NCBI GenBank assembly: GCA_029287305.1
Contig: JARFRJ010000366.1
Coordinates: 1 to 12,213, forward strand
Source of the DNA: Hyphomonas sp.
GTDB taxonomy: Bacteria; Pseudomonadota; Alphaproteobacteria; Caulobacterales; Hyphomonadaceae
Length of the DNA stretch: 12,213 bases
Direction of reading: 5' to 3'
Position numbers and translations under genes: made by a program. Below are positions 1 to 6,663 of the stretch, piece after piece. How positions within the stretch are numbered: the stretch's first letter is position 1; every line of letters begins with the position of its first letter. The notes beneath the pieces were generated by a model. The model saw only the letters and a list, made by a program, of their open reading frames with translations, was not told the origin of the DNA and searched no databases.

Positions 1-5
1 TGTTC

Positions 6-39
6 GTCTCGTGGGCTCGGAGATGTGTATAAGAGACAG
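6..39 (+). other. Nextera (Tn5) read-2 sequencing adapter, not genomic
   Basis: These 34 bases match the Illumina Nextera transposase read-2 adapter as I know it, ending in the 19-bp Tn5 mosaic end AGATGTGTATAAGAGACAG at 21-39. Bases 1-5 are probably more adapter or index sequence. The junction at 39/40 falls inside the DUF4167 reading frame, which happens to stay open through the adapter, so automatic translation would add false C-terminal residues. This is a library or assembly artefact, not a transposon insertion: nothing of Tn5 beyond the mosaic end is present. Confidence 0.97.
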
Positions 40-665
40 GTTTTCATGACACCCTCAACATTGTCATCTTGAGACGTGGTATTTTGAGACACAGCATCTT
101 GAGAGGCGGCCTCTTTGGGCTGTCTCGGCTTATAGGTCCGGCGACGTTTAGGTTTTTCAACCGGGTCAGACATTTCTGTGTCTGGACCCGTCACTTTATC
201 GGTCTCTTCTGGCGTGGTTTCTTCAGCCTTCACATCAGATACAGGTGAGGGCTCGCTGTCTTTAGCCTCATTTTTATATGGCCGGCGGCGTGGGCGCGCA
301 GAGGTTTGCTCGGCATCTTTTTGCTTCACGTCTGCAGACGCATCGCTCTGGGGCGAGCCATCCTCCTCTGCCCCATCTCTCGGTCTGGCATCCGAAACAT
401 GATCGGGCTTGTCAGGGCGTGACTGTTTTTCGCGCCACTGCATATCTGATAATAGACGATAATAATGTTCAGCGTGCTGAAGATAGTTCTCAGCATGGAT
501 GCGATCCCCCGATGAAAGGGCATCGCGTGCACATTGCTGATACTTATCAAGAATCTGTTGCGCGGAACCCCGAATTTTCACATCAGGCCCATTGCTCTCA
601 AAATGCTTGTTCGGGTTATAATTCCCGCTACTTGGTCGGCGACCTCGCCCGCGTTGGCGCTTCAT
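40..665 (-). CDS. DUF4167 domain protein, 3' end missing
   Basis: ATG at 665-663 follows GAGGG eight bases upstream; 208 codons are visible before the adapter junction. Residues 1-75 form the conserved DUF4167 domain: a basic Arg/Gly start (KRQRGRGRR), then NPNKHFESNGPDVKIRGSA, then a helical stretch with the AENYLQHAEHYYRL signature. The remainder is low complexity, acidic with basic islands: RPRRRPYK (124-131) and KPKRRRTYK (171-179) are near copies, and a (xxSQ[DN])3 repeat lies just before the truncation. DUF4167 proteins are alphaproteobacterial; their function is not established, and the Arg-rich start suggests RNA or DNA binding (inference). It lies downstream of prmC in the same direction, a common arrangement in Alphaproteobacteria, but 294 bp away, so it probably has its own promoter. 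No stop codon is visible, so the true C-terminus is unknown. Confidence 0.9.
66..110 (-). repeat. Three 15-bp tandem repeats coding SQ[D/N] pentapeptides
   Basis: Three adjoining 15-bp units (66-80, 81-95, 96-110) each begin with a close variant of ATCTTGAGA on the plus strand. In the DUF4167 frame they encode, in protein order, AASQD, AVSQN and TTSQD. They lie in the disordered C-terminal tail, close to the adapter junction, so the array could continue beyond the window. Replication slippage is the likely origin (inference). Confidence 0.7.
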
Positions 666-696
666 ATATTTTCCCTCAAATTTATTCCAGCGCATA

Positions 697-716
697 ATCA
701 TCTAAATTTAGATGAT
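697..716. promoter_or_regulatory. Perfect 20-bp palindrome upstream of the DUF4167 gene
   Basis: ATCATCTAAATTTAGATGAT is identical to its reverse complement. It starts 31 bp upstream of the DUF4167 ATG, between the likely promoter and the ribosome binding site. There is no loop and no T-run, so it reads more like an operator for a dimeric regulator than a terminator. A zero-loop dyad could also fold in the 5' leader RNA. I do not recognise the regulator family. On the minus strand a TATAAG hexamer (758-753) about 37 bp further upstream is a weak -10 candidate with no clear -35 box. Confidence 0.5.
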
Positions 717-881
717 ATTACGCGATCCATATTAGTGCTTTGGCATTTTCTTATAGCGGAAAATCAGTCCTAGTCCGCGCCTTCGTTTAAACTCCTGAAA
801 ATGCTCTATACAAGTCCACACCTTACAAGCAGAGATAAATTATCTACTTTTGAATATATCAGCTTGCGTGCAGAAAATAAT

Positions 882-922
882 GCATATCACGAACACGATG
901 CGTGGTAGATATGCCCTTTTTT
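882..922. terminator. Hairpin with T-run, possible bidirectional terminator after prmC
   Basis: GCATATC (882-888) pairs with GATATGC (908-914). The stem continues with ACG (889-891) against CGT (901-903) around a 4-nt bulge, leaving a 9-nt loop. On the plus strand it is followed by CC and six T (917-922). On the minus strand, the direction of prmC, it is followed by the T-rich ATTATTTTC. It begins about 38 bp past the prmC stop, a suitable place for a prmC terminator. The stronger T-run faces the strand on which I see no gene. Confidence 0.4.
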
Positions 923-959
923 AGGATACTAACCTGCTATTTAAAGACTGCCAAGTGTT

Positions 960-1841
960 TTATGTGGCTGTTTTACATGCCGCTACGGCACGCTCATGCC
1001 CGGCCAAATCCTTTCGCACACGGATAGAGTGAAAGCCTTGCCCCTCTAACAGCTTAGATATGCAGGCTGATTGATCATGTCCCACTTCAAAGACCAGCCA
1101 AGCTCCAGGCTTCAAAGACACATGACACAGATTAATAATTTCGCGATATGCCTCAAGCCCGTCCGCGCCGCCATCAAGGGCTTGGCGTGGCTCATAATCG
1201 CGAACGCTGCGCGGTAGGGTGTCTATCTCTGCCCCTTTGATATAAGGCGGATTTGAGATGATCAAATCCAGCTGATCCCATCCTGTCCACTCTGCCCAAT
1301 CCATATGGCAAAATTGCAGACGCGCCCTCATCCTGTGCAGAACCGAATTTTCTTTTGCAAGGGCCAAGGCATCGGCATCTTTTTCAACCGCAATACCGAC
1401 CGCTTTGGTGTAAATATTCAATAGGCTGATCAGGAGACAGCCCGAACCTGTTCCCAAATCTGCGACGGTTAAGGGCTGATCCTGATCGGGAAATATCTCT
1501 TCGATCAGCTCTATCAGACATTCACTATCGGCGCGGGGAATAAGGGCGCGGGGGTCTGAAAGATAGGAGAACCCATAAAATTCCTGCTGACCCGACAAAT
1601 ATGCAAAGGGCTCATGATCGGCCCGCCGGGCGATCAAAGCCTCATATCGCGCCTCTATGGCGGGGTTTTCCAACGCTTCCAATTCCTGTGCAATCAGTTC
1701 AGAATAAGTCAGACCAGCCGCCAGCCTCATGATCAAACGGGCTTCGCGATAGGGGGTTTCAATCTGGGATGCTTTTAGTCTTTCAGCCCCCGATTGGATC
1801 AAAGAAAGATAAGTCTGCAGGCACGCTTTGTCCTGAGCCAC
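960..1841 (-). CDS. prmC: Peptide chain release factor N5-glutamine methyltransferase
   Basis: PrmC (HemK) is a cytoplasmic SAM-dependent enzyme that methylates the Gln of the GGQ motif in release factors, speeding peptide release. The 293 residues match the family length. Residues 1-75 are the helical release-factor-binding domain. Then come the linker EFYGFSYLSDPRALIPRADSE (family xLIPRPDTE), the SAM-binding motif I DLGTGSG (128-134) and the catalytic NPPY (197-200), whose Asn-Pro-Pro-Tyr holds the substrate glutamine. The start is GTG at 1841-1839, immediately after the prfA TAG (TAGGTG), with GAGGA inside the prfA end acting as ribosome binding site. The two genes are therefore probably translationally coupled, matching the enzyme with its substrate RF1. 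Nothing essential is missing. Confidence 0.96.
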   Translation of the reverse strand: MAQDKACLQTYLSLIQSGAERLKASQIETPYREARLIMRLAAGLTYSELIAQELEALENPAIEARYEALIARRADHEPFAYLSGQQEFYGFSYLSDPRALIPRADSECLIELIEEIFPDQDQPLTVADLGTGSGCLLISLLNIYTKAVGIAVEKDADALALAKENSVLHRMRARLQFCHMDWAEWTGWDQLDLIISNPPYIKGAEIDTLPRSVRDYEPRQALDGGADGLEAYREIINLCHVSLKPGAWLVFEVGHDQSACISKLLEGQGFHSIRVRKDLAGHERAVAACKTAT

Positions 1842-2921
1842 CTAATCCTCACCCTCTTCCATCGCTGCCAGCTTACGCGCCTGATCTTCAGAGATCAGCG
1901 CTGTCATCACATCCTCCAATTTATCGCCCGCTATAATTTTATCCAAAGCGTAGAGGGTCAGATTAATCCGATGATCGGTGACCCGGTTTTCCGGATAATT
2001 ATAGGTACGGATTTTTTGCGAGCGGTCGCCTGATCCGATCTGGGATTTTCGCTCTTCTGCACGCGCGGTTTGGGAGGCCTCACGCTCTTTTTCATAGAGC
2101 TTGATTTTCAACTGCTCCATGGCCTTATCCCGATTGACATGCTGGGATTTTTCAGACGATTGGGTGACAATGCCTGTCGGAATATGCGTGATGCGCACCG
2201 CTGAATCGGTCTTATTGACATGCTGTCCACCAGCGCCGGACGCCCGATACGTATCTATCCGGATATCCTTTTCATGGATTTCAATCTGGATATCTTTTGG
2301 CGCAGGCAACACCGCAACCGTGGCCGCCGAAGTATGCACACGCCCTTGTGTTTCGGTCGCCGGTACACGCTGAACACGATGTACCCCGCTTTCAAACTTC
2401 ATTTGTCCGAAAGCCCCCTCACCCTCAATACTGGCGACAATCTCCTTATATCCCCCGACCTCGCTTTCTGTGACCGAGACAAGATCAAGCTTCCAGCCCC
2501 TTAATTGGGTAAAACGCTGATACATTCGAAATATGTCGCCCGCGAAAAGGGCCGCCTCATCGCCGCCCGTGCCCGCTCTAATCTCGAGCATAATGCTGGC
2601 ATCATCATCGAAATCCTTGGGCAATAATAGAAGCTGAACTTCATTTTCAAGCTCTGGCAATTGCCCACGTAAAAGCTCAGCTTCCTCGCCGGCAAGCTCT
2701 ACCATATCCGGATCGCCGCTTTTCAGAAGACTTTCTGCCTCCATCAGCCCGGTACGGGTCGATTGCAAGACCCTAACCTTGCTGACCACAGGCTTCAACT
2801 GCGCATGCTCGCGGGCCAAAGCGATAATCTCATCGGTTTCGCTGGCGACACCCATACGGGCTTCGACCTGCTCATACCGATCAATAATTTGAGCCAAGCG
2901 CGATTCAGAGACAGCGGCCAT
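1842..2921 (-). CDS. prfA: Peptide chain release factor 1 (RF1)
   Basis: RF1 recognises UAA and UAG in the ribosomal A site and triggers hydrolysis of peptidyl-tRNA. The 359 residues are full length. Visible landmarks are the N-terminal helical domain (1-100), the [15 protein letters not shown] block (113-127), the codon-reading tripeptide PAT (187-189; the P-x-T form marks RF1, whereas RF2 has SPF), and the catalytic GGQ (231-233) in [16 protein letters not shown]233 is the residue PrmC would methylate. ATG at 2921 is preceded by GGAA 9-12 bases upstream. The gene lies 27 bp downstream of the MAPEG gene and abuts prmC, so the three are probably one transcript. Identification is secure. Confidence 0.98.
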   Translation of the reverse strand: MAAVSESRLAQIIDRYEQVEARMGVASETDEIIALAREHAQLKPVVSKVRVLQSTRTGLMEAESLLKSGDPDMVELAGEEAELLRGQLPELENEVQLLLLPKDFDDDASIMLEIRAGTGGDEAALFAGDIFRMYQRFTQLRGWKLDLVSVTESEVGGYKEIVASIEGEGAFGQMKFESGVHRVQRVPATETQGRVHTSAATVAVLPAPKDIQIEIHEKDIRIDTYRASGAGGQHVNKTDSAVRITHIPTGIVTQSSEKSQHVNRDKAMEQLKIKLYEKEREASQTARAEERKSQIGSGDRSQKIRTYNYPENRVTDHRINLTLYALDKIIAGDKLEDVMTALISEDQARKLAAMEEGED

Positions 2922-2948
2922 AAGCGTTTTTCCAATATACCTTCAGGA

Positions 2949-3398
2949 TTAAAAAAATATGCGCACCGCTTCTTTCAGCGCAAAGACGATAAGAACAAGA
3001 GAGGATAATGCAAACAGGATAAATCTGATCATCACCTTATTGATCGTTACCTGAACAATCGAATGCGCAATGCGTAAAATGACATAAGCCCAAGCAAGGA
3101 CAAGCAAAAACGTATCGCCGCTTCCAGCTGTCAATCCGGTAAAGAACATCAAGGCATAGAATATTGTCGGCTGCTCGTGCAGATGATTATAATTATCTGC
3201 TTTCCAATGGACCTCATCTGGAATTTTGGAGCGCCAATTACCTGAAGCCGGGCTGATCGCATCTTGGGGATCAATCTTAGCCTTCTGCATGGCCGGTATA
3301 CGGGTCGCATACATCCATACCCACATAAGCAAAGTCCAAAGTATCAAGACCAGGACAGGGGTGAAAAAACTCGCATCATATAACATATCTATTTTCAT
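2949..3398 (-). CDS. MAPEG family membrane protein
   Basis: The 149 residues form a small integral membrane protein with four predicted helices (about 10-31, 75-93, 95-116 and 121-146). The loop after helix 1 carries ADNYNHLHEQPTIFYAL (67-83), with the Asn71/Glu75-Gln-Pro pattern of bacterial MAPEG proteins. This family includes microsomal glutathione transferases and related eicosanoid/glutathione enzymes. Most bacterial members have no known substrate, so no reaction is assigned. The ATG start at 3398 follows GGGAG nine bases upstream. It leads the MAPEG-prfA-prmC group; a link to translation termination is not evident, and the pairing may only reflect shared transcription. The upstream 192-bp gap should contain its promoter, but no clear -35/-10 pair stands out. 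Confidence 0.85.
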   Translation of the reverse strand: MKIDMLYDASFFTPVLVLILWTLLMWVWMYATRIPAMQKAKIDPQDAISPASGNWRSKIPDEVHWKADNYNHLHEQPTIFYALMFFTGLTAGSGDTFLLVLAWAYVILRIAHSIVQVTINKVMIRFILFALSSLVLIVFALKEAVRIFF

Positions 3399-3590
3399 TT
3401 AACGGTCTCCCAGGGAAATTTACGAAAAGCTATGATTCAAAATAAATCTTATAAATCAACTGATTAAATATATACTCTATGCTAGGGAAGCTCTAATTTA
3501 CCCGCATATGCACAGTCATAGCAAAATTATGGTCAATAGCCAGCATGCCGGGGCACAAAATAGTCGGACAGATCAGGCAAGGGGAAACCC
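3399..3590. other. AT-rich intergenic region before the MAPEG gene
   Basis: This 192-bp gap separates the ispG group from the MAPEG-prfA-prmC group. No ORF was seen. Bases 3431-3480 are strongly AT-rich and include an AATCA-AC-TGATT dyad (3454-3465). On the minus strand a TTGACC hexamer (3536-3531) resembles a -35 box but lacks a good -10 at normal spacing. Just past the M50-like stop, GGGGAAACCC (3581-3590) could form only a very short stem without a T-run, so I do not call a terminator. Confidence 0.4.
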
Positions 3591-4115
3591 TCAGCCCTCC
3601 AGCACATTGACCGATGGTAGCCGCCCATAGGCGACAAGGCCAAATATAAATCCGGGGATTTCAAGCAAGACAATCACAGAGATTTGCAAGAATAGTAGAC
3701 CGCGAAAAACCTTCACGGCTAGCATCTCGCCGGGTAGAAAAACCAAAACGCCCGCTAAAACACACGCCGTCGCGATAAACCCGCCCAAAGCCATGATCAA
3801 AAATTGGATTTGGCTATTTTCTTTCGCCTCAAAACCGAACAGATAAATACTACGCACATTGAGTGTCGGACGCAGCTTGGCCCTGACCGCTTTGGCGGCG
3901 AGCCAATGCCCCCATTCATGCAGAACCCAACTGCAGATCGCGGCCATCACCCCTAAAAGAACGCCAATATATTCAGCCATCAGACCTGCCCCCTGACTGA
4001 TCGGCAACAGGCTTATCCAGCCAAGAAAGGTCAGGGAGAGTATCAAGCCATCGCGTATGGCAAATTTGCTGAAAGGGCCCATTATATCAATACTTTCGCG
4101 ATTAAATTGCGCCAA
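3591..4115 (-). CDS. Small M50-like membrane protein with HEWGH motif
   Basis: The 174 residues have about four membrane helices (22-40, 43-66, 101-127, 133-163). HEWGH (66-70) is a zinc-metalloprotease HExxH motif at the end of the second helix, as in site-2-protease-type M50 peptidases. Later regions resemble the M50 plan: MALGGFIATA (108-117) sits where a GPxAN-like motif is expected, and LEIPGFIFGL (151-160) where N-x-x-P-x(4)-D-G is expected. The Asn and the zinc-binding Asp of that last motif are absent, so proteolysis is doubtful; a degenerate protease or another metal-binding role is possible. The start is uncertain: TTG at 4115 lies 10 bp after the hydrolase stop, while ATG at 4082 (163 aa) is the alternative; neither has a strong Shine-Dalgarno. 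Probably cotranscribed with ispG and the CE15-like gene. I do not recognise a named family. Confidence 0.7.
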   Translation of the reverse strand: MAQFNRESIDIMGPFSKFAIRDGLILSLTFLGWISLLPISQGAGLMAEYIGVLLGVMAAICSWVLHEWGHWLAAKAVRAKLRPTLNVRSIYLFGFEAKENSQIQFLIMALGGFIATACVLAGVLVFLPGEMLAVKVFRGLLFLQISVIVLLEIPGFIFGLVAYGRLPSVNVLEG

Positions 4116-4125
4116 ACAATAGTCT

Positions 4126-5385
4126 TTACATAAAACGCGTATCTAGGAAGGCAAGAAATGCCTCCATATCGGCGCGTGTAATACCATGGCCACCGGGCCT
4201 TAAAAAGAAACTGATATCGCCTGAGGGCTGATAATCGGCCATGCCTGCCTGATCCAAGCCTTGTCTTTCATAGACCTGCTGCCAGACCGGGTTCGCTGCC
4301 AAAGCGGCCCGATATGTCCCATTGGGGTCTGACCAGACATCGCGTCTTGCATTGCCGAGAAAGAGCTGGCGCGGCGCAATTAAGGCGAGCAGGGCATGTT
4401 GATCAAAGGGCAGCCTCTCTTCGTGATCAGCATAAAGCCGGGCCTCTGGCGTAAACCAGTGCGGATAGGAATGGATAATCTGTTTCAAGCTTTCGCCAGG
4501 ATTATCGCGCGACAGGGACGCCCCGCCTGTTCCAGATTGATGCGCGAGGACAAGCTTAATCCGACTGTCCCAAGCAGCCGCGATCAGGGCGGATTTACCA
4601 TGCCGGGAATGGCCCATAATCGCCATTCGTGCCGGATCAAAACGCGGGTCCCCTTCGACAACATCCAAACTGGCAAAATAGCCAGCCGCCCAAGCCGCCA
4701 GCACGCCATCAGCTCTTTTACCTTTTGCGTCGATTGGGAATTTCTCAAGATAAGGGCGAGCCTTTGCTTCAGCGTCTGGTGCGATATCTCCTGCGGCATA
4801 ATTGGCATAGGCATAGCCGCGGGACAGATATTTTTCGACAGGGACCTGTCCAATAAAAGCCCCGAATATATATTTGATTGCGCTTGGTATAAGACCACGT
4901 CTTGCCAGCAAGCTGCAATCGCGCGCTGTATCCGACACGGTCAAACCTGAATGCTCAAAACTGCTGCGATTATCGCAAAAGCTTTGATTTATGATCAGGG
5001 CAACGGGGTGATCGGCCTGTTTAGGGCGCGCCAGTGCCAGATGAAATATAAGGCGCTCTGATCCCTCGCCGAGGGCAATTTCATACTCCTCCAATATGCC
5101 GAGCCCACCGCGAAAAGAGGGGTCCACGATGCGCGATGATAGCAGCTCTGTCGGGAGAGTGTCGGGAACTGGCCCATATAAATGGTCCTCCAAAGCCTGC
5201 TGTAAGCTGGGCTTTTCCCGCCCTTCCCAATCTGCCTGCGATGCAATCTCAAGGACGGGCTTGGCAGGCGGCTTATTGTCAATTTCCAAGCTGGCATAAT
5301 CAAAGCCAAGTCTGACACATGCATTCATCCAAGATAAGCCGATCAGCACAAGCGCGCAGACACAAATGGCTCTTATACCTGTCAT
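4126..5385 (-). CDS. CE15-like exported alpha/beta hydrolase (glucuronoyl esterase type)
   Basis: This 419-residue protein fits bacterial carbohydrate esterase family 15 in length and motif order: GHSRHGK (258-264; nucleophile Ser260), the QSGTGG turn (283-288), YPHWF (307-311), [17 protein letters not shown] (327-343), VWSDPNGTY (350-358) and GGHG (398-401; His400). CE15 enzymes cleave the ester between xylan glucuronic acid and lignin. Where many members have Glu (ESGxGG), this one has Gln283, so the acid may be Asp353 or another residue. Related acetylxylan-esterase-like hydrolases are an alternative. The N-terminus is a hydrophobic export signal ending in MNAC (Cys23), a poor but possible lipobox, so it is probably periplasmic or membrane-anchored. 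Its ATG overlaps the ispG stop (ATGA), implying coupled translation. No other polysaccharide-degradation gene is visible nearby. Confidence 0.82.
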   Translation of the reverse strand: MTGIRAICVCALVLIGLSWMNACVRLGFDYASLEIDNKPPAKPVLEIASQADWEGREKPSLQQALEDHLYGPVPDTLPTELLSSRIVDPSFRGGLGILEEYEIALGEGSERLIFHLALARPKQADHPVALIINQSFCDNRSSFEHSGLTVSDTARDCSLLARRGLIPSAIKYIFGAFIGQVPVEKYLSRGYAYANYAAGDIAPDAEAKARPYLEKFPIDAKGKRADGVLAAWAAGYFASLDVVEGDPRFDPARMAIMGHSRHGKSALIAAAWDSRIKLVLAHQSGTGGASLSRDNPGESLKQIIHSYPHWFTPEARLYADHEERLPFDQHALLALIAPRQLFLGNARRDVWSDPNGTYRAALAANPVWQQVYERQGLDQAGMADYQPSGDISFFLRPGGHGITRADMEAFLAFLDTRFM

Positions 5386-6500
5386 AGCGCCGCTTGACGC
5401 AGTGAGGCCGCCTTGATTTCCACAGCCGTCACAATCTCCTCAATCATATCCTGATTGCTGAGTTTACGATGCGCTTTGCCAGCCGAATACATCATCCCCG
5501 CCTCAGCCCCGCCGCCGGTAAATCCGATATCTGTCATCGCCGCCTCACCTGGCCCATTAACGACGCAGCCAATGATCGACAAGGAGATAGGCTCTTTAAT
5601 ATGCGACAGCCGCTTTTCCAGCGTCTCAACAGTGGTGATCACATCAAAACCTTGCCGGGCGCAACTCGGACAGGCGATGATATTTACCCCCCGCGCGCGC
5701 AATCCAAGAGATTTGAGCATATCATAGCCGACCTTAATCTCTTCTCTTGGGTCAGCCGAGAGCGAGACACGGATGGTATCGCCAATGCCCGACCAAAGCA
5801 GCATACCCATGCCAATGGAAGATTTTACGGTTCCAATACGCGCGGCGCCCGCCTCTGTAATGCCCAAATGCAAGGGCGCATCGGTTGCCTCGGCCAAAGC
5901 CTGATACGCAGCAACGGTCAGGAACATATCCGAGGCTTTGACCGATATTTTATAATCCTGAAAATTCAGATCATCCAAAATCCGCGCATGGTCCAAAGCG
6001 CTTTCAACCATGGCTTGCGGGCAAGGCTCGCCATATTTTTCCAGTAAATGACGTTCCAGAGACCCGCCATTGACACCAATACGGATCGCACAACCATTCG
6101 CCCTGGCTGCGTGGACAACCTCGCGCACCCGCGCCTCAGAGCCGACATTGCCAGGATTAATCCGCAGGCAGGCCGCCCCCGCCTCTGCCGCCTCAATACC
6201 GCGTTTATAATGAAAATGAATATCCGCAACAATCGGTACATCGACCTGATCAATAATCGTTTTGAGGGCCCGCGTAGAGGCCACATCCGGACAGGAGACG
6301 CGGACAATATCTGCGCCGATATCTTCCAGACCTTTAATCTGCGCAATGGTCGCCTCGGCATTATGGGTCGGCGTATTGGTCATGGATTGAACCGATATCG
6401 GTGCATCACCACCAACAAAGCGCTTTCCAACCCGAATCTTGCGGGACATCCGGCGCTCAATATTACGCCAAGGCCGAATTGAATTATGCATATGCGACAT
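5382..6500 (-). CDS. ispG: 4-hydroxy-3-methylbut-2-en-1-yl diphosphate synthase (IspG/GcpE)
   Basis: IspG reduces methylerythritol cyclodiphosphate to HMBPP in the MEP isoprenoid pathway, using a 4Fe-4S cluster. Seen here: the TIM-barrel start [39 protein letters not shown] and GITEAG, and the cluster region [11 protein letters not shown] and GCVVNGPGE with the three ligand cysteines (277, 280 and 312) and the catalytic Glu319. I chose ATG at 6500 (372 aa) because AAGGG ends eight bases upstream; GTG 6503 and ATG 6491 are alternatives. The leader ends in ATGTGATG, so a start-stop pair (ATG 6505, TGA 6502-6500) overlaps the chosen start. The 3' end overlaps the CE15-like gene by 4 bp. The RodZ-like gene lies upstream, the same neighbour as in E. 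coli (rodZ-ispG). Identification is secure. Confidence 0.97.
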   Translation of the reverse strand: MSHMHNSIRPWRNIERRMSRKIRVGKRFVGGDAPISVQSMTNTPTHNAEATIAQIKGLEDIGADIVRVSCPDVASTRALKTIIDQVDVPIVADIHFHYKRGIEAAEAGAACLRINPGNVGSEARVREVVHAARANGCAIRIGVNGGSLERHLLEKYGEPCPQAMVESALDHARILDDLNFQDYKISVKASDMFLTVAAYQALAEATDAPLHLGITEAGAARIGTVKSSIGMGMLLWSGIGDTIRVSLSADPREEIKVGYDMLKSLGLRARGVNIIACPSCARQGFDVITTVETLEKRLSHIKEPISLSIIGCVVNGPGEAAMTDIGFTGGGAEAGMMYSAGKAHRKLSNQDMIEEIVTAVEIKAASLRQAAL

Positions 6501-6663
6501 CACATGTGCCCTTATTGACTGGGTTTGAAACAGGCGTTCTTAACAAGGATATATGTACGCAAATCCGTTCGGAAAAGCCATACTGTTGAGCCGCTCCAAG
6601 AAAAATGGCCCTTAGCGACGTCAAGGGATTAGAGCGTGTCCGAGATAAAACGGATATAGACGT
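6501..6663. other. Intergenic region between the RodZ-like gene and ispG
   Basis: This 163-bp gap probably carries an ispG promoter or attenuator. On the minus strand CCCTT (6627-6623) can pair with AAGGG (6613-6609) across a 9-nt loop, followed by CCATTTTTCTT. That is a weak terminator-like hairpin 37-55 bp past the RodZ-like stop. A TTGACG hexamer overlaps the same hairpin but has no good -10 partner at 17 bp. A TCCG-TT-CGGA dyad lies at 6564-6573. None of these is strong enough to name on its own. Confidence 0.35.

Larger units (their letters stand above)
666..959. other. Gene-free stretch between prmC and the DUF4167 gene
   Basis: This is the longest non-coding stretch in the window, visibly richer in A+T than the flanking genes. 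It holds the 20-bp palindrome (697-716), a smaller dyad AGATAA-A-TTATCT (833-845), a GTTTAAAC site (785-792) and a terminator-like hairpin (882-922). No convincing ORF was found on either strand: the small plus-strand frames that enter from the left are shadows of the DUF4167 gene. Its likely jobs are to end the prfA-prmC transcript and start the DUF4167 transcript. A small RNA cannot be excluded. Confidence 0.6.

Noticed and set aside
21..39. Tn5 mosaic end as evidence of a natural transposon
   Set aside because: It is part of a complete Nextera adapter at the very end of the contig, without transposase, target duplication or a second end.
833..845. AGATAA-A-TTATCT dyad
   Set aside because: Short and AT-rich with a single-base centre; noted in the intergenic entry but too weak for a separate regulatory call.
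3454..3465. AATCA-AC-TGATT dyad, considered as an FNR/CRP-type site
   Set aside because: Spacing and half-sites do not fit TTGAT-N4-ATCAA or a CRP box; 5-bp arms are common by chance.
3469..3480. TATATACTCTAT also present at 11082-11093
   Set aside because: A few shared 12-mers are expected by chance in 12 kb, more so in AT-rich gaps. The first copy has no gene downstream in the matching direction.
4396..4950. 184-codon open frame on the plus strand
   Set aside because: It lies wholly antisense to the CE15-like gene, whose protein has clear family motifs; no recognisable domain and no ribosome binding site of note.
5469..6047. 192-codon plus-strand frame, plus neighbouring frame 6048-6482
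   Set aside because: Both are antisense shadows of ispG, which is certain from its cysteine motifs; the translations resemble no family.
6609..6627. Strong terminator after the RodZ-like gene
   Set aside because: The stem has only five pairs with a 9-nt loop, and the T-run is three bases away; kept only as a weak element of the intergenic entry.
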